DNA of 64,000 nucleotides from Paraburkholderia largidicola (GCF_013426895.1 NZ_AP023174.1:2604001-2668000); one strand, 5' to 3'. Counted from the first letter of the stretch, positions 21,355 through 30,209 are shown. A program made the numbers and translations. Notes: generated by a model not told the origin, from the letters alone.

Positions 21355-22617
21355 TCACGACGGCGATACCCACTTGAAGTCGACGGGCGATCCGATATCG
21401 ATGCGCTTCGGGTTCGCTTCGAGCAGCCCGCTTTGCGGATCGCGGCGGAACACATACGCCGTATCGCTGTTCTGATTGCCGACGATCAGCCATTGCCCCG
21501 TCGGATCGATTGAGAATTCTCGCGGCGATTTGCCAAGACTCGACTGACGGCCGACTTCCCGGATATGACCGTTGCCGGGATCGACCGCATAGATGACGAT
21601 CTCGTTCGCATCGCCGCGATTGCTGGCGTACAGAAAGCGTCCGTCCGGCGACAGATGGATCGCGGCCGCGCCCACCTGCCCCTTGAAGCCGGGCTTCGAC
21701 ATCGGCACGACCTGCAGTTGCGTGAGCTTGCCGTCGTCGTAGTGAAATGCGGTGACAGTCGCCGTCAGTTCGCTCGTCAGGTACGCGTATTTGCCGTCCG
21801 TGCTGAACACCAGATGACGCGGGCCCGAGCCGGGCTTCACGTCGGTATAGCGCTTGTCCGTCGGGCCGAACAGGCCGCGGCTGCCGTCGGGTGTGTAGCG
21901 GTATGCATAGAGCTTGTCGGTGCCGAGATCCTGCGCGAACAGATACTTGCCGTCCGGCGAGAACACAGTCGAGTGCACGTGCGCGTTGTCCTGGCGTCCC
22001 TTCACGGGGCCGCCGCCTTCATGATGCACCGTCAGCACCGACGCGCCGACCTGGCCGTCCGCCTGCAACGGAAACACCGCGAAGCTGCCGCCCGGGTTCG
22101 CGGCGACCGAGTAGTTGGCCGTCGTCAGATATTTGCCGTCCGGCGAGATGCTCAGATAGCACGGATCGTTGCCGTCCGACGACACGCGGTTCAGGAACGT
22201 TAATTGCCCGCTCTTCGCATCGAAACCGAACGCGCTGATGCCGCCGCGCTGCTCGGCGGGGCCGTTGTCGCCGGGCTGCTCGTTGACGGAATAGACGTAG
22301 CGGCCGTCACGCGACGCGATCACGTACGACGGATTGTCGGTCTTCGCGGACGACACCTGCGTCGCGTCGCCCGACTTCGTGTCGAAGCGATAAACGTAGA
22401 TGCCTTCGCTCTTCGGGCCGGTGTAGGTGCCGACGATCAGATCGTAGACGCCATCGGCGGGTGCGGTGGTCGTGCCTTGTGCGAAGGCCTGCGTAGCGGC
22501 AAGCGATACCATCAGTGTCAAACCTCTTATGATCGAACGGGCGGACAGGCGCAAATTCGCGCGCAAACTGAAAGACTGTGGCACGGCACACGCTAAGGCT
22601 CGTGTACGACGCTGCAT
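21355..22617 (-). CDS. Exported lactonase, 6-phosphogluconolactonase-like beta-propeller
   Basis: A 420-residue seven-bladed propeller of the Pgl/lactonase family. Repeating blade signatures are visible: FSPDGKYLFAQDLG, FSTDGKYAYLTSE, LSPDGRFLYASNRG, and the family hallmark DNAHVHS. Unlike cytosolic Pgl it carries an N-terminal signal sequence (GLTLMVSLAATQAFA, cleavage near residue 47), so it is likely periplasmic. The start at 22617 has AGGAGG at good spacing. It is convergent with ftsK. A sugar-lactone hydrolase outside the cytoplasm is the likely role, perhaps linked to periplasmic aldose oxidation; the substrate is not readable. Confidence 0.8.
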   Translation of the reverse strand: MQRRTRALACAVPQSFSLRANLRLSARSIIRGLTLMVSLAATQAFAQGTTTAPADGVYDLIVGTYTGPKSEGIYVYRFDTKSGDATQVSSAKTDNPSYVIASRDGRYVYSVNEQPGDNGPAEQRGGISAFGFDAKSGQLTFLNRVSSDGNDPCYLSISPDGKYLTTANYSVAANPGGSFAVFPLQADGQVGASVLTVHHEGGGPVKGRQDNAHVHSTVFSPDGKYLFAQDLGTDKLYAYRYTPDGSRGLFGPTDKRYTDVKPGSGPRHLVFSTDGKYAYLTSELTATVTAFHYDDGKLTQLQVVPMSKPGFKGQVGAAAIHLSPDGRFLYASNRGDANEIVIYAVDPGNGHIREVGRQSSLGKSPREFSIDPTGQWLIVGNQNSDTAYVFRRDPQSGLLEANPKRIDIGSPVDFKWVSPS

Positions 22618-22737
22618 GACGACCTCCTGGCGAGACGGGTTATTCGGTTCGTGTGTGTCGCTGGTCTGCCGCGCGGCTCGATCGGAGCGTGCCGTTGTCG
22701 TAACGGATGCATGACGATTGCGGCCTGCGCGCTGCGC

Positions 22738-22764
22738 GCCCTCGTGGCCCTCGTGGCCCTCGTG
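22738..22764. repeat. Three tandem copies of GCCCTCGTG
   Basis: Three exact 9-bp direct repeats followed by a partial fourth (GTCCG). They lie between the lactonase start and the small DUF3096 gene, outside any gene I accept. A 9-bp unit keeps frame, so copy number changes would be tolerated even if translated. It is a candidate variable-number repeat. Confidence 0.7.
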
Positions 22765-22907
22765 GTCCGGTTACCGCCGCTGATCGTCGATGTCGTATTT
22801 GGGGCAAGTATAAGAGCGTTGCCCGCGCTCGCACAGTCAGATGCGCGAACGCAGGCTATCCGACAGGTTGTCTCTTTCCGTCGTCAATTCGAACAAAAGG
22901 AGTCGCC

Positions 22908-23063
22908 ATGAACATCCATCTCACGCTCGGCCCGCTCGTCGCGCTGATCGCCGGCATTCTCATCCTGATCGTGCCGCGCCTGCTCAACTTCATCGTCGCG
23001 CTTTATCTGATCATCATTGGGCTGATCGGGCTGTTCGGCGTCGGCGGTACGGCGCACTTTTGA
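22908..23063 (+). CDS. Small membrane protein, DUF3096 family
   Basis: A 51-residue, very hydrophobic protein with two membrane segments (LGPLVALIAGILILIVP and FIVALYLIIIGLIGLFG) joined by a short basic turn, RLLN. ATG 22908 has AAAGGAG upstream at good spacing, which supports translation. The pattern matches DUF3096, found widely in proteobacteria, with no known function. It stands alone with a 9-bp repeat array upstream and a weak hairpin downstream. Confidence 0.8.
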   Translation: MNIHLTLGPLVALIAGILILIVPRLLNFIVALYLIIIGLIGLFGVGGTAHF

Positions 23064-23088
23064 CGCGCGCGGACACGCCCGTGCAGGA

Positions 23089-23108
23089 GGGCCCGCTTGC
23101 GCGGGTCC
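23089..23108 (+). terminator. Weak hairpin after the DUF3096 gene
   Basis: GGGCCCGC / GCGGGTCC stem with a TTGC loop (one G-U pair). There is no T-tract after it, so termination is uncertain. Confidence 0.35.
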
Positions 23109-23266
23109 CCACAGGCGTTCGTGGCGCCGCGCAACGGCGGCTTTCGGCATTTCAGACGGACGTCATGAAACGACGCGCAGCGCCGCGCGGGCCGCTTGTC
23201 GCGGTCCGCGAGCGCATTGCGCGTGTCTGTTTTGAAGCCTGGCCGTTCTGGATAACGCGCGTCGCG

Positions 23267-23512
23267 TCAGCCGTTCGACAGTTGATCGAGACGCCAGCGC
23301 CCCTGCAAGGACAGGCCACCGACGGCATAATGACCGTCGGATTCGCTATAGCGCTTGAAGCAGGCGCGTTCGATCAGAAAGGCTGCAGCGGTTTCCATCC
23401 CGTTGCGAGAGAGGCCGAGCGTGCGGAAGTCGAGTGGAAGAAGCGAGTCATCAGGCAACTGACTCGCGGCGGAAAGAATCGTGATGCAGTCAGATTTCGA
23501 CGGGTTCAGCAT
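23267..23512 (-). CDS. Small conserved-looking hypothetical protein
   Basis: An 81-residue soluble protein that I do not recognise. ATG 23512 follows CGAGGAT at six bases, a fair ribosome-binding site. The composition is protein-like and balanced (MLNPSKSDCITILSAASQL at the start, GMETAAAFLIERACFKRY in the middle), without the Arg/Ala bias of the shadow frames in this DNA. No signal peptide or membrane segment is visible. It is monocistronic between the DUF3096 gene and the GH15 gene. Confidence 0.55.
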   Translation of the reverse strand: MLNPSKSDCITILSAASQLPDDSLLPLDFRTLGLSRNGMETAAAFLIERACFKRYSESDGHYAVGGLSLQGRWRLDQLSNG

Positions 23513-23754
23513 GGCTTATCCTCGAAAACGGCGCCGTGGCTGCATGCTGCAACACCGGACGCCGGTGGGCTGCGATTCATCAGAACTCACGTTTAAATCC
23601 GATTGTAAGCAGCAAAAAATTGGATTGGCAATATCCCCGGAAACTCGCTCGCGTGCGACTGAGAATGCATCGCACGAGCCGGTAACTACGACGCTCGCGC
23701 ACCGTTTCGCGCATGCGGGAACGTACTAATTACACGCTGACCGACGGCTTTACC

Positions 23755-25875
23755 ATGTCTGCATCTATCGAAGACTATGCACTCATCGGCGACGGCCACA
23801 CGGCCGCGCTGGTTTCGCGCGATGGTTCCGTCGACTGGCTGTGCTGGCCACGTTTCGACTCGGGCGCGTGCTTCGCCGCACTGCTCGGCACCAAGGACAA
23901 CGGCCGCTGGCTGATTGCGCCCGCGCTGGACGACGAAACCGAAGAGGCCGGCGATTCCGGCTCACAGGCTGACGTTCCACCGCGTTCGCAAGACGCAACG
24001 CGCGAGGACGCGCGCGCAACGCCCTGCAGCAGGCCGCAGCCGCGCCAGGCAGACAAGCCGGGCGCCACGCGCTCGGCGAGGCGCGAAGACACGGCTGACG
24101 CGGCGCAGACGGAAGCGCGCACCGCGCCTGCCGAGCGCGACGACGGCGAACCCTACTTCAAAGGCGGTTTCGCACGCGCGACGCGCCGCCGCTATCGCGG
24201 CGAAACGCTGATCCTCGAAACCGACTTCGAAACGCCCGACGGCGCCGTCACGCTGATCGACTTCATGCCGCCCGGCAACGGCTGGTCGGAGATGGTCCGG
24301 ATCGTCGTCGGCAAGCGCGGCACGGTGAAGATGCGCATGGAACTGGTGCTGCGCTTCGACTACGGCTTCTCGATTCCTTGGGTCAGCCGCCTCGCGCGCG
24401 AGAGCGGCATCAAGGCGATCGTCGGACCGGACACGGTTGCGCTGCGCACGCCCGTCGATCTGCGCGGCGAGAACATGAAAACGGTTGCCGAGTTCACCGT
24501 ATCGGAAGGCGAACGCGTGCCGTTTTCGCTGACCTACACCGAGTCGCATCTGAACATCCCGCCCGCGCGCGATCCGCATTCGGCCCTTGCCCGCACCGAG
24601 AACTACTGGCTCGAATGGTCGTCGCGCGGCACCGTCGAGGGCAAGTACGCGACCGCCATCCGCCGCTCGCTGCTGACGTTGAAGGCGCTCGCCTACGAGC
24701 CGACGGGCGGCATCGTTGCCGCGCCGACCACGTCGCTGCCCGAGAAGATCGGCGGCACCCGTAACTGGGACTACCGCTACGTGTGGTTGCGCGACGCAAC
24801 GATCACGCTGCTCGCGATGATGCGCGGCGGCTACTACGAAGAGGCGCGCGCGTGGCGTTCGTGGCTGGGCCGCGTGATGGCGGGCTCGCCCGAGCAGTTG
24901 CAGATCATGTATGGCCTCGCGGGCGAGCGGCGGCTACCCGAGTTCGAAATCGACTGGCTGCCGGGTTATGAGAACTCGAAGCCGGTGCGAATCGGCAACA
25001 ACGCGGTCGGGCAATTGCAGCTCGACGTGTATGGCGAAGTCATGAACGCGCTGCATCTGGCGCGCGTCGGCGGCTTGCAGGCAGACGAAACCGCGTGGAA
25101 CGTGCAGTGCGCGATGCTGCGCCACCTCGAAACGATCTGGCAGGAACGCGACGAAGGCATCTGGGAAACGCGCGGCGGGCGTCAACACTTCACGTTCTCG
25201 AAGGTGATGGCGTGGGTCGCCTTCGATCGCGCGATCAAATCAGCGGAAAAATTCGACCTGCCCGCGCCGCTCGAACACTGGTACGACGTGCGCGCGCAGA
25301 TCCACGCGGACGTCTGCGCGAAAAGCTGGAACACGCAGCTCAACGCGTTCACGCAAACCTACGGCGGCGACGAACTCGACGCGAGCGTGCTGCTGATGCC
25401 GCTGCTCGGCTTTTTGCCGCCTTCGGACCCGCGCATCGCCGGCACCGTCAATGCCATCGAGAAAGACCTGATGCACGACGGCTTCGTGATGCGCTACCGC
25501 ACCACCGAATTCGACGACGGCCTGCCGCCCGGCGAAGGGACGTTTCTCGCCTGCAGCTTTTGGATGGTCGACAACCTCGCATTGCAAGGCCGTATCGACG
25601 ACGCACGCAAGATGTACGAGCGGCTGCTGTCGCTCGCGAACGACGTCGGGCTGCTCGCCGAGGAGTACGATCCCGTCGGCGGCCGGCTTGTCGGGAATTT
25701 CCCACAGGGGTTTTCCCATGTGGCCCTCGTTCACACCGGCCTGAATCTGATGAAACACGAGCAGGAAATGGCGCACGCTACCGGCCAGCCGCCACACGAT
25801 GGCGAAGGCGTAGAAGGTGGTCAGCCGTCCACTGGCACGCCTGATGCTGGTATTGAGTCATCACCGGTCGTCTAA
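23755..25875 (+). CDS. Glycoside hydrolase family 15 protein (trehalase/glucoamylase-like)
   Basis: A 706-residue cytoplasmic alpha-glucan or trehalose hydrolase. The N-terminal beta-sandwich starts IEDYALIGDGHTAALVSRDGSVDWLCWPRFDSG; the (alpha/alpha)6 barrel has GTRNWDYRYVWLRDA, a hallmark with a probable general acid region, and the late segment EGTFLACSFWMVDNLAL and LLAEEYDP carrying acidic catalytic residues. Between residues about 58 and 142 there is an extra, charged, low-complexity stretch that normal relatives lack. ATG 23755 is chosen for the conserved MSASIEDYAL start; no Shine-Dalgarno is visible at it or at the alternative 23713. Bacterial relatives hydrolyse trehalose or act in glycogen/trehalose turnover. 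Confidence 0.85.
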   Translation: MSASIEDYALIGDGHTAALVSRDGSVDWLCWPRFDSGACFAALLGTKDNGRWLIAPALDDETEEAGDSGSQADVPPRSQDATREDARATPCSRPQPRQADKPGATRSARREDTADAAQTEARTAPAERDDGEPYFKGGFARATRRRYRGETLILETDFETPDGAVTLIDFMPPGNGWSEMVRIVVGKRGTVKMRMELVLRFDYGFSIPWVSRLARESGIKAIVGPDTVALRTPVDLRGENMKTVAEFTVSEGERVPFSLTYTESHLNIPPARDPHSALARTENYWLEWSSRGTVEGKYATAIRRSLLTLKALAYEPTGGIVAAPTTSLPEKIGGTRNWDYRYVWLRDATITLLAMMRGGYYEEARAWRSWLGRVMAGSPEQLQIMYGLAGERRLPEFEIDWLPGYENSKPVRIGNNAVGQLQLDVYGEVMNALHLARVGGLQADETAWNVQCAMLRHLETIWQERDEGIWETRGGRQHFTFSKVMAWVAFDRAIKSAEKFDLPAPLEHWYDVRAQIHADVCAKSWNTQLNAFTQTYGGDELDASVLLMPLLGFLPPSDPRIAGTVNAIEKDLMHDGFVMRYRTTEFDDGLPPGEGTFLACSFWMVDNLALQGRIDDARKMYERLLSLANDVGLLAEEYDPVGGRLVGNFPQGFSHVALVHTGLNLMKHEQEMAHATGQPPHDGEGVEGGQPSTGTPDAGIESSPVV

Positions 25876-25923
25876 AGAAAGCGGACAAATTGTCGATGAC
25901 GTGGATATGACACACGGCGAGTG

Positions 25924-25949
25924 TGCTAACGCACTGTTGTTGCATTGCA
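25924..25949. promoter_or_regulatory. Two TGC-N3/4-GCA dyads upstream of phaZ (possible PhaR sites)
   Basis: TGCTAACGCA (25924-25933) and TGCATTGCA (25941-25949) lie 17 bp apart, start to start, in the 221-bp region upstream of phaZ. Both match the TGC-N3/4-GCA core described for PhaR binding near PHA genes. The region is AT-richer than its surroundings and also contains CTATAT at 25965-25970. Operator function is inferred. Confidence 0.45.
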
Positions 25950-26096
25950 CAAATGGTATGCCTTCTATATCATCAACCACACCTGACGGTCGATAATCGT
26001 CGCCACCAACAATTCCACACGTAACCAGAACCGGCCCGCCCCGTCGCTGCGCGTCAGACACGCTGCCCTGCGCGAACCGTTATAGCTGGAGCACCC

Positions 26097-27380
26097 ATGC
26101 TCTATCAAATCCACGAATTCCAGCGGGCGCTTTTGAGCCCGCTCACCGCCTGGGCCCAGGCTGCCTCAAAATCGTTTGCGAATCCGGCCAGTCCGCTCGC
26201 CTATGTGCCAGGCGCGACGCGCCTGTCCGCTGGCTACGAGCTGCTGTACCGCCTCGGTAAAGATTACGAGAAGCCCGAGTTCAATCTGCACCAGATCGTC
26301 AAGGACGGCCACAACATCCCCATCGTCGAGCAGACGATCGTCGAAAAGCCGTTTTGCCGGCTGATGCGCTTCAAGCGCTACTCGGATGACAGCGACGCCG
26401 TCACGCAACTGAAGGAAGAGCCCGTCGTGCTGGTGTGCGCGCCGCTGTCGGGTCACCACTCCACGCTGCTGCGCGACACCGTCAAGACGCTGCTGCAGGA
26501 CCACAAGGTGTACATCACCGACTGGATTGACGCACGCATGGTGCCGATCGAAGACGGTACGTTCGACCTCGACGATTACATCGCGTACATCCAGGAATTC
26601 ATCCGCCACATCGGCGCGAAGAATCTGCACGTGATCTCGGTGTGCCAGCCTACCGTTCCCGTGCTCGCCGCCATTTCGCTGATGGCGAGCCGCGGCGAAG
26701 ACACGCCGCGCACGATGACGATGATGGGCGGCCCGATCGACGCGCGTAAAAGCCCCACGGCCGTCAATTCGCTGGCGACACAGCATTCGATCGAATGGTT
26801 CGAAAACAACGTCATTTACAACGTGCCGCCGAACTATCCGGGCTTTGGCCGCAAGGTATACCCGGGCTTTCTGCAACACACGGGCTTTGTCGCGATGAAT
26901 CCGGAGCGTCACGCGGCGTCGCATTGGGACTTCTATCAGAGCCTGCTGCGCGGCGACGAAGAAGATGCGGAAGCGCACCGCCGTTTCTATGACGAATACA
27001 ACGCGGTGCTCGACATGGCCGCGGAATACTATCTGCAGACCATTCGCGTCGTGTTCCAGGAGTTCAGTCTCGCGGAAGGCACGTGGGAAGTGAACGGCGA
27101 GCTGGTGCGCCCGCAGGACATCAAGAAGACCGCCCTTTTCACGATCGAAGGCGAACTCGACGATATTTCCGGCAGCGGCCAGACGCGCGCGGCACATGAG
27201 CTGTGCACGGGTATCCCGGAGAAGGATCGCCGCCACTTCACGGCGGAAAAGTGCGGCCACTACGGCATCTTCTCGGGCCGTCGCTGGCGCACCATCATCT
27301 ATCCGCAGTTGCGCGACTTCATCCTCGAGCACACGCCGAAGGCGACGACCCGCAAGACGGAAGAGCGCGTCGAAGCGTAA
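26097..27380 (+). CDS. phaZ: Intracellular poly(3-hydroxybutyrate) depolymerase PhaZ
   Basis: Mobilises stored PHB granules in the cytoplasm. The 427-residue product matches the intracellular depolymerase family: N-terminal MLYQIHEFQRALLSPLTAW, then an alpha/beta-hydrolase fold in which the nucleophile is Cys in the VCQPTVP motif (in place of the Ser of extracellular enzymes), YITDWIDARMVP, and the late His in EKCGHYGIFSGRRWR. There is no signal peptide, in keeping with granule location. The start has TGGAG seven bases upstream. Possible PhaR dyads are upstream and a terminator follows. Confidence 0.93.
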   Translation: MLYQIHEFQRALLSPLTAWAQAASKSFANPASPLAYVPGATRLSAGYELLYRLGKDYEKPEFNLHQIVKDGHNIPIVEQTIVEKPFCRLMRFKRYSDDSDAVTQLKEEPVVLVCAPLSGHHSTLLRDTVKTLLQDHKVYITDWIDARMVPIEDGTFDLDDYIAYIQEFIRHIGAKNLHVISVCQPTVPVLAAISLMASRGEDTPRTMTMMGGPIDARKSPTAVNSLATQHSIEWFENNVIYNVPPNYPGFGRKVYPGFLQHTGFVAMNPERHAASHWDFYQSLLRGDEEDAEAHRRFYDEYNAVLDMAAEYYLQTIRVVFQEFSLAEGTWEVNGELVRPQDIKKTALFTIEGELDDISGSGQTRAAHELCTGIPEKDRRHFTAEKCGHYGIFSGRRWRTIIYPQLRDFILEHTPKATTRKTEERVEA

Positions 27381-27441
27381 GCGTATGCCGCAGGCGCAGC
27401 CAAATGTTGCGCCTGCATCCAACGGATTCCAGCGGATACGA

Positions 27442-27465
27442 AAACGGCCTCTTGCGAGGCCGTTT
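27442..27465. terminator. Bidirectional terminator between phaZ and the TetR gene
   Basis: Perfect 10-bp stem AAACGGCCTC / GAGGCCGTTT with a TTGC loop, between two convergent genes. Confidence 0.8.
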
Positions 27466-27484
27466 GTCCGTCAGGCGTTCGCGC

Positions 27485-28117
27485 TCAGCGACGCATCAGA
27501 TACGCCAGCAGGATTTCGGTGTTCATCTGGATCACTTCGCTGCGCTCGGCGGCTGCGCTGAAGTCGCGGCCCAGCGTGGCTTCGAGCGTGAAGCGGTTCG
27601 ACACGATGTAGTAGCCCATCCCCGACAGCGTCACATAGAAGCGCAGCGGATCGACGTTCGTGCGAAACAGGCCGGCGCGTTGACCGCGCTCGAGTATCGA
27701 GCCCAGTGTGGCAACGATCGGCGAGATCATTTCGCGAATGCGCGTGGACTTCTGCATATAGCGCGCCTCGTGCAGATTCTCGTTGTTCACGAGTCTCAGC
27801 AGTTCGGGGTGATCGCGATAGTAATCCCACACGAAATGCGCGAGCCGCGTGACGGCCTCGACAGGCGCGACGCCTGCGAGATCGAGCGTGCGCTCGGCTT
27901 CCGTAAGCGCGCTGAACGCGTGTTCGAGGACTGCCGTGAAAAGCTGCTCCTTGCTACCGAAGTAGTAGTAGAGCATGCGTTCATTGGTCTCCGCGCGGCG
28001 GGCGATCTGGTCGACGCGTGCGCCGAACAACCCACCATTCGCGAACTCTTCGGCCGCCGCGAGCAGAATGCGGCGACGGGTGCCTTCAGGATCTCTTTTG
28101 ATTTTCGGCTGATTCAT
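27485..28117 (-). CDS. TetR/AcrR-family transcriptional regulator
   Basis: A 210-residue one-component regulator. Residues 10-60 form the TetR helix-turn-helix (RRRILLAAAEEFANGGLFGAR then RAETNERMLYYYFGSKEQLF). The C-terminal ligand domain (AVTRLAHFVWDYYRDHPELLRL) resembles the YcdC/RutR-type C domain. It is convergent with phaZ and divergent from rsxB; neither is a certain target, and such regulators often control the divergent gene. A promoter matching TTGTTA-16-CATAAT lies about 125 bp upstream. Ligand unknown. Confidence 0.88.
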   Translation of the reverse strand: MNQPKIKRDPEGTRRRILLAAAEEFANGGLFGARVDQIARRAETNERMLYYYFGSKEQLFTAVLEHAFSALTEAERTLDLAGVAPVEAVTRLAHFVWDYYRDHPELLRLVNNENLHEARYMQKSTRIREMISPIVATLGSILERGQRAGLFRTNVDPLRFYVTLSGMGYYIVSNRFTLEATLGRDFSAAAERSEVIQMNTEILLAYLMRR

Positions 28118-28247
28118 GGTGGCATGTGCTTCGTGAGCCGCGTTATCCGGATCGCTCGCCGTCCAATTGCCTGGCCTTGCAACGGCGGCGCTGCGCGGGG
28201 CTGGTTGGTGGGAACACCTTCCTGCGGTCTTACAAAAAAGCGCTTCG

Positions 28248-28275
28248 ATTATGGCACATGCTTCGGTAATAACAA
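28248..28275 (-). promoter_or_regulatory. Sigma-70-like promoter for the TetR gene
   Basis: On the minus strand, -35 TTGTTA and -10 CATAAT are separated by 16 bp. Transcription would begin near 28241 and give a leader of about 120 nt before the TetR start at 28117. Confidence 0.45.
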
Positions 28276-28407
28276 CTGGGGAAATCGGCGATAATACGCA
28301 TTTGACCGATGATCGAATGCACTTGCCGCGCTACGTTGTCGTTTGCCCTGGCGGCCCGGCGTCCTCACGCGGTTTGCGCAGTATCTGCGAATGCGTCTCT
28401 GTGCGGA

Positions 28408-28447
28408 CCCAATGGCGCACGCCAAACGGTGCACACCCAATGGCGCA
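28408..28447. repeat. Spaced direct repeat CCCAATGGCGCA
   Basis: Two exact 12-bp copies (28408-28419 and 28436-28447), start points 28 bp apart, upstream of rsxB. The spacing is close to but not exactly three helical turns. It may be a regulator site or a chance duplication. Confidence 0.4.
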
Positions 28448-28518
28448 GTTGAAACCGCATCCATTCGATCACACGGATCCGCCGCGCCCGTGAATGGCAA
28501 CAGCATGTCCCCCACGTC

Positions 28519-29415
28519 TTGACAGTGACAGAATCCAAAATACTCGCGGATCGCATTGAAGATCTGCTGCCCCAGACACAATGCACGAAGTGCGGCTACC
28601 CCCACTGCCGCGCTTACGCCGAAGCCATCGCGCAAGGCGAGGCCAGCTACAACCAGTGCCCGCCCGGCGGCGCGGAAGGCATCGAGCGGCTTGCGACGCT
28701 GCTCGGCAAGCCCGTGATTCCCCTGAATCTGGACAATGGCGTCGAGCGCGCGCGGCCCGTCGCGTTCATCGACGAAAACCTGTGCATCGGCTGCACGCTG
28801 TGTATGCAGGCTTGCCCCGTCGATGCCATCGTCGGCGCACCGAAGCAGATGCACACGATGGTCGCCGAACTGTGCACGGGCTGCGACCTGTGCGTGCCGC
28901 CCTGCCCCGTCGACTGCATCGAGATGATCCCCGTCACGGGCGACAAGACGGGCTGGGATGCGTGGAGCCAGCAACAGGCCGACGCCGCACGCGCACGTCA
29001 TGACGGGCACCGCACGCGCCTCGCGGCGGAGCGCGAGGCAGCAGAGGCGCGCGCAGCAGCCAAACGCGCCGCGGCAGCATCGGCGAATGCGCCGGCTCCC
29101 GCTGCGCGAGTCGCCGGCCCTGCCCCCACAGAACCGGCAGTCCCGGCAGTCGAAGCAGTCGGAACCGCCGCCGCGCCAGCCACCGACGCCGAAGCGAAGA
29201 AACGCGCGGTCATCCAGGCCGCGCTCGAACGCGCGCGTGCGAAGAAAGCGGAAAACGCCGCGCAAGGTCTCGGCCCCAGGAACACGACCGATATCAGCGC
29301 AGCAACGCAGGCGCAGATCGACGAAGCCGAGGCACGCCGTCGCCGGCTAGGTATCGCTAACGACAGTTCCGAATCCACACCCAAGCAAGACGTCGATCAA
29401 CCCAAAAAGTCCTGA
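28519..29415 (+). CDS. rsxB: RsxB/RnfB-type iron-sulfur protein, soluble form
   Basis: Electron-transfer ferredoxin subunit of the Rsx/Rnf type, 298 residues from a TTG at 28519 or 296 from GTG 28525; no ATG is possible near the conserved start and no Shine-Dalgarno is clear. The Fe-S domain is intact: [17 protein letters not shown] with the distal Cys in NQCPPGG, then two 4Fe-4S ferredoxin motifs [12 protein letters not shown] and [12 protein letters not shown]. The membrane-anchoring N-terminal helix of E. coli RsxB is absent. Residues after about 165 form a long Ala/Glu/Arg-rich tail with coiled-coil character. It lies 9 bp before nth; the other rsx genes are not present. Confidence 0.88.
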   Translation: MTVTESKILADRIEDLLPQTQCTKCGYPHCRAYAEAIAQGEASYNQCPPGGAEGIERLATLLGKPVIPLNLDNGVERARPVAFIDENLCIGCTLCMQACPVDAIVGAPKQMHTMVAELCTGCDLCVPPCPVDCIEMIPVTGDKTGWDAWSQQQADAARARHDGHRTRLAAEREAAEARAAAKRAAAASANAPAPAARVAGPAPTEPAVPAVEAVGTAAAPATDAEAKKRAVIQAALERARAKKAENAAQGLGPRNTTDISAATQAQIDEAEARRRRLGIANDSSESTPKQDVDQPKKS

Positions 29416-29424
29416 CCGAGCCGC

Positions 29425-30069
29425 ATGAACGCGACCAAACGACGTGCGATCTACGAGACGCTGCAGAGCCTGAACCCGCATCCGACGACCGAACTGGAAT
29501 ACTCGACACCGTTCGAGTTGCTGATCGCCGTGATGTTGTCCGCGCAAGCAACGGACGTCTCCGTGAACAAGGCAATGCGCCGGATGTTTCCCGTCGCGAA
29601 CACGCCGCAGAAAGTGTTCGACCTCGGTGAGGAAGGCGTCGCCGACTACATCAAGACGATCGGCCTGTATCGCACGAAAGCGAAGAACGTGATCGCGACG
29701 TGCCGCATCCTGCTCGATCAGTACGGCGGCGAAGTGCCCGACGGGCGCGAAGCGCTGGAAAGCCTGCCGGGCGTCGGCCGCAAGACGGCGAACGTCGTGC
29801 TGAACACGGCGTTCGGCCAGCCGACCATCGCCGTCGATACGCACATCTTTCGGGTTGCCAACCGAACGGGCCTCGCGCCCGGCAAGGACGTCCGCGCTGT
29901 CGAACTGGCGCTGGAAAAGTTCACGCCCGCCGAGTTCCTGCACGATGCGCATCACTGGCTGATTCTGCACGGGCGCTATGTGTGCAAGGCACGCCGGCCG
30001 GAATGCTGGCATTGCGTGATCGAGCCGCTGTGCGAATTCAAGCCGAAGACGCCGCCACCTGATCTGTGA
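29425..30069 (+). CDS. nth: Endonuclease III (DNA glycosylase/AP lyase)
   Basis: Base-excision repair enzyme for oxidised pyrimidines. The 214-residue product shows the helix-hairpin-helix LPGVGRKTANVV with the catalytic Lys, the catalytic Asp in IAVDTHIFRVANR, and the 4Fe-4S cluster motif C-X6-C-X2-C-X5-C (CKARRPECWHCVIEPLC). Start is ATG 29425, just 9 bp after rsxB, so both are very likely co-transcribed. Identity is secure. Confidence 0.96.
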   Translation: MNATKRRAIYETLQSLNPHPTTELEYSTPFELLIAVMLSAQATDVSVNKAMRRMFPVANTPQKVFDLGEEGVADYIKTIGLYRTKAKNVIATCRILLDQYGGEVPDGREALESLPGVGRKTANVVLNTAFGQPTIAVDTHIFRVANRTGLAPGKDVRAVELALEKFTPAEFLHDAHHWLILHGRYVCKARRPECWHCVIEPLCEFKPKTPPPDL

Positions 30070-30209
30070 GCACCCCGCGTGGCGCGCCCGCACCATCCGT
30101 CTGCGCGCGCTGCGGGCGCGGCGTAAAATGAACAGTCGCTCGCTATGTCCGGGCAGACGCACAGCGCACACTGCCTGCCCCACTTGCTTTCACCGTCCGA
30201 AGTCCATCG

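Larger units (their letters stand above)
28118..28518. other. Divergent region between the TetR gene and rsxB
   Basis: About 400 bp without a supported gene. It holds a minus-strand promoter candidate for the TetR gene (28248-28275) and a spaced direct repeat (28408-28447) nearer to rsxB. The part around 28230-28300 is AT-richer. A short ATG frame at 28505 ends after five codons just before rsxB. Confidence 0.45.

Noticed and set aside
22651..22911. 86-residue plus-strand frame over the 9-bp repeats
   Set aside because: Overlaps the well supported DUF3096 start and reads the repeat as LVA repeats; no ribosome-binding site.
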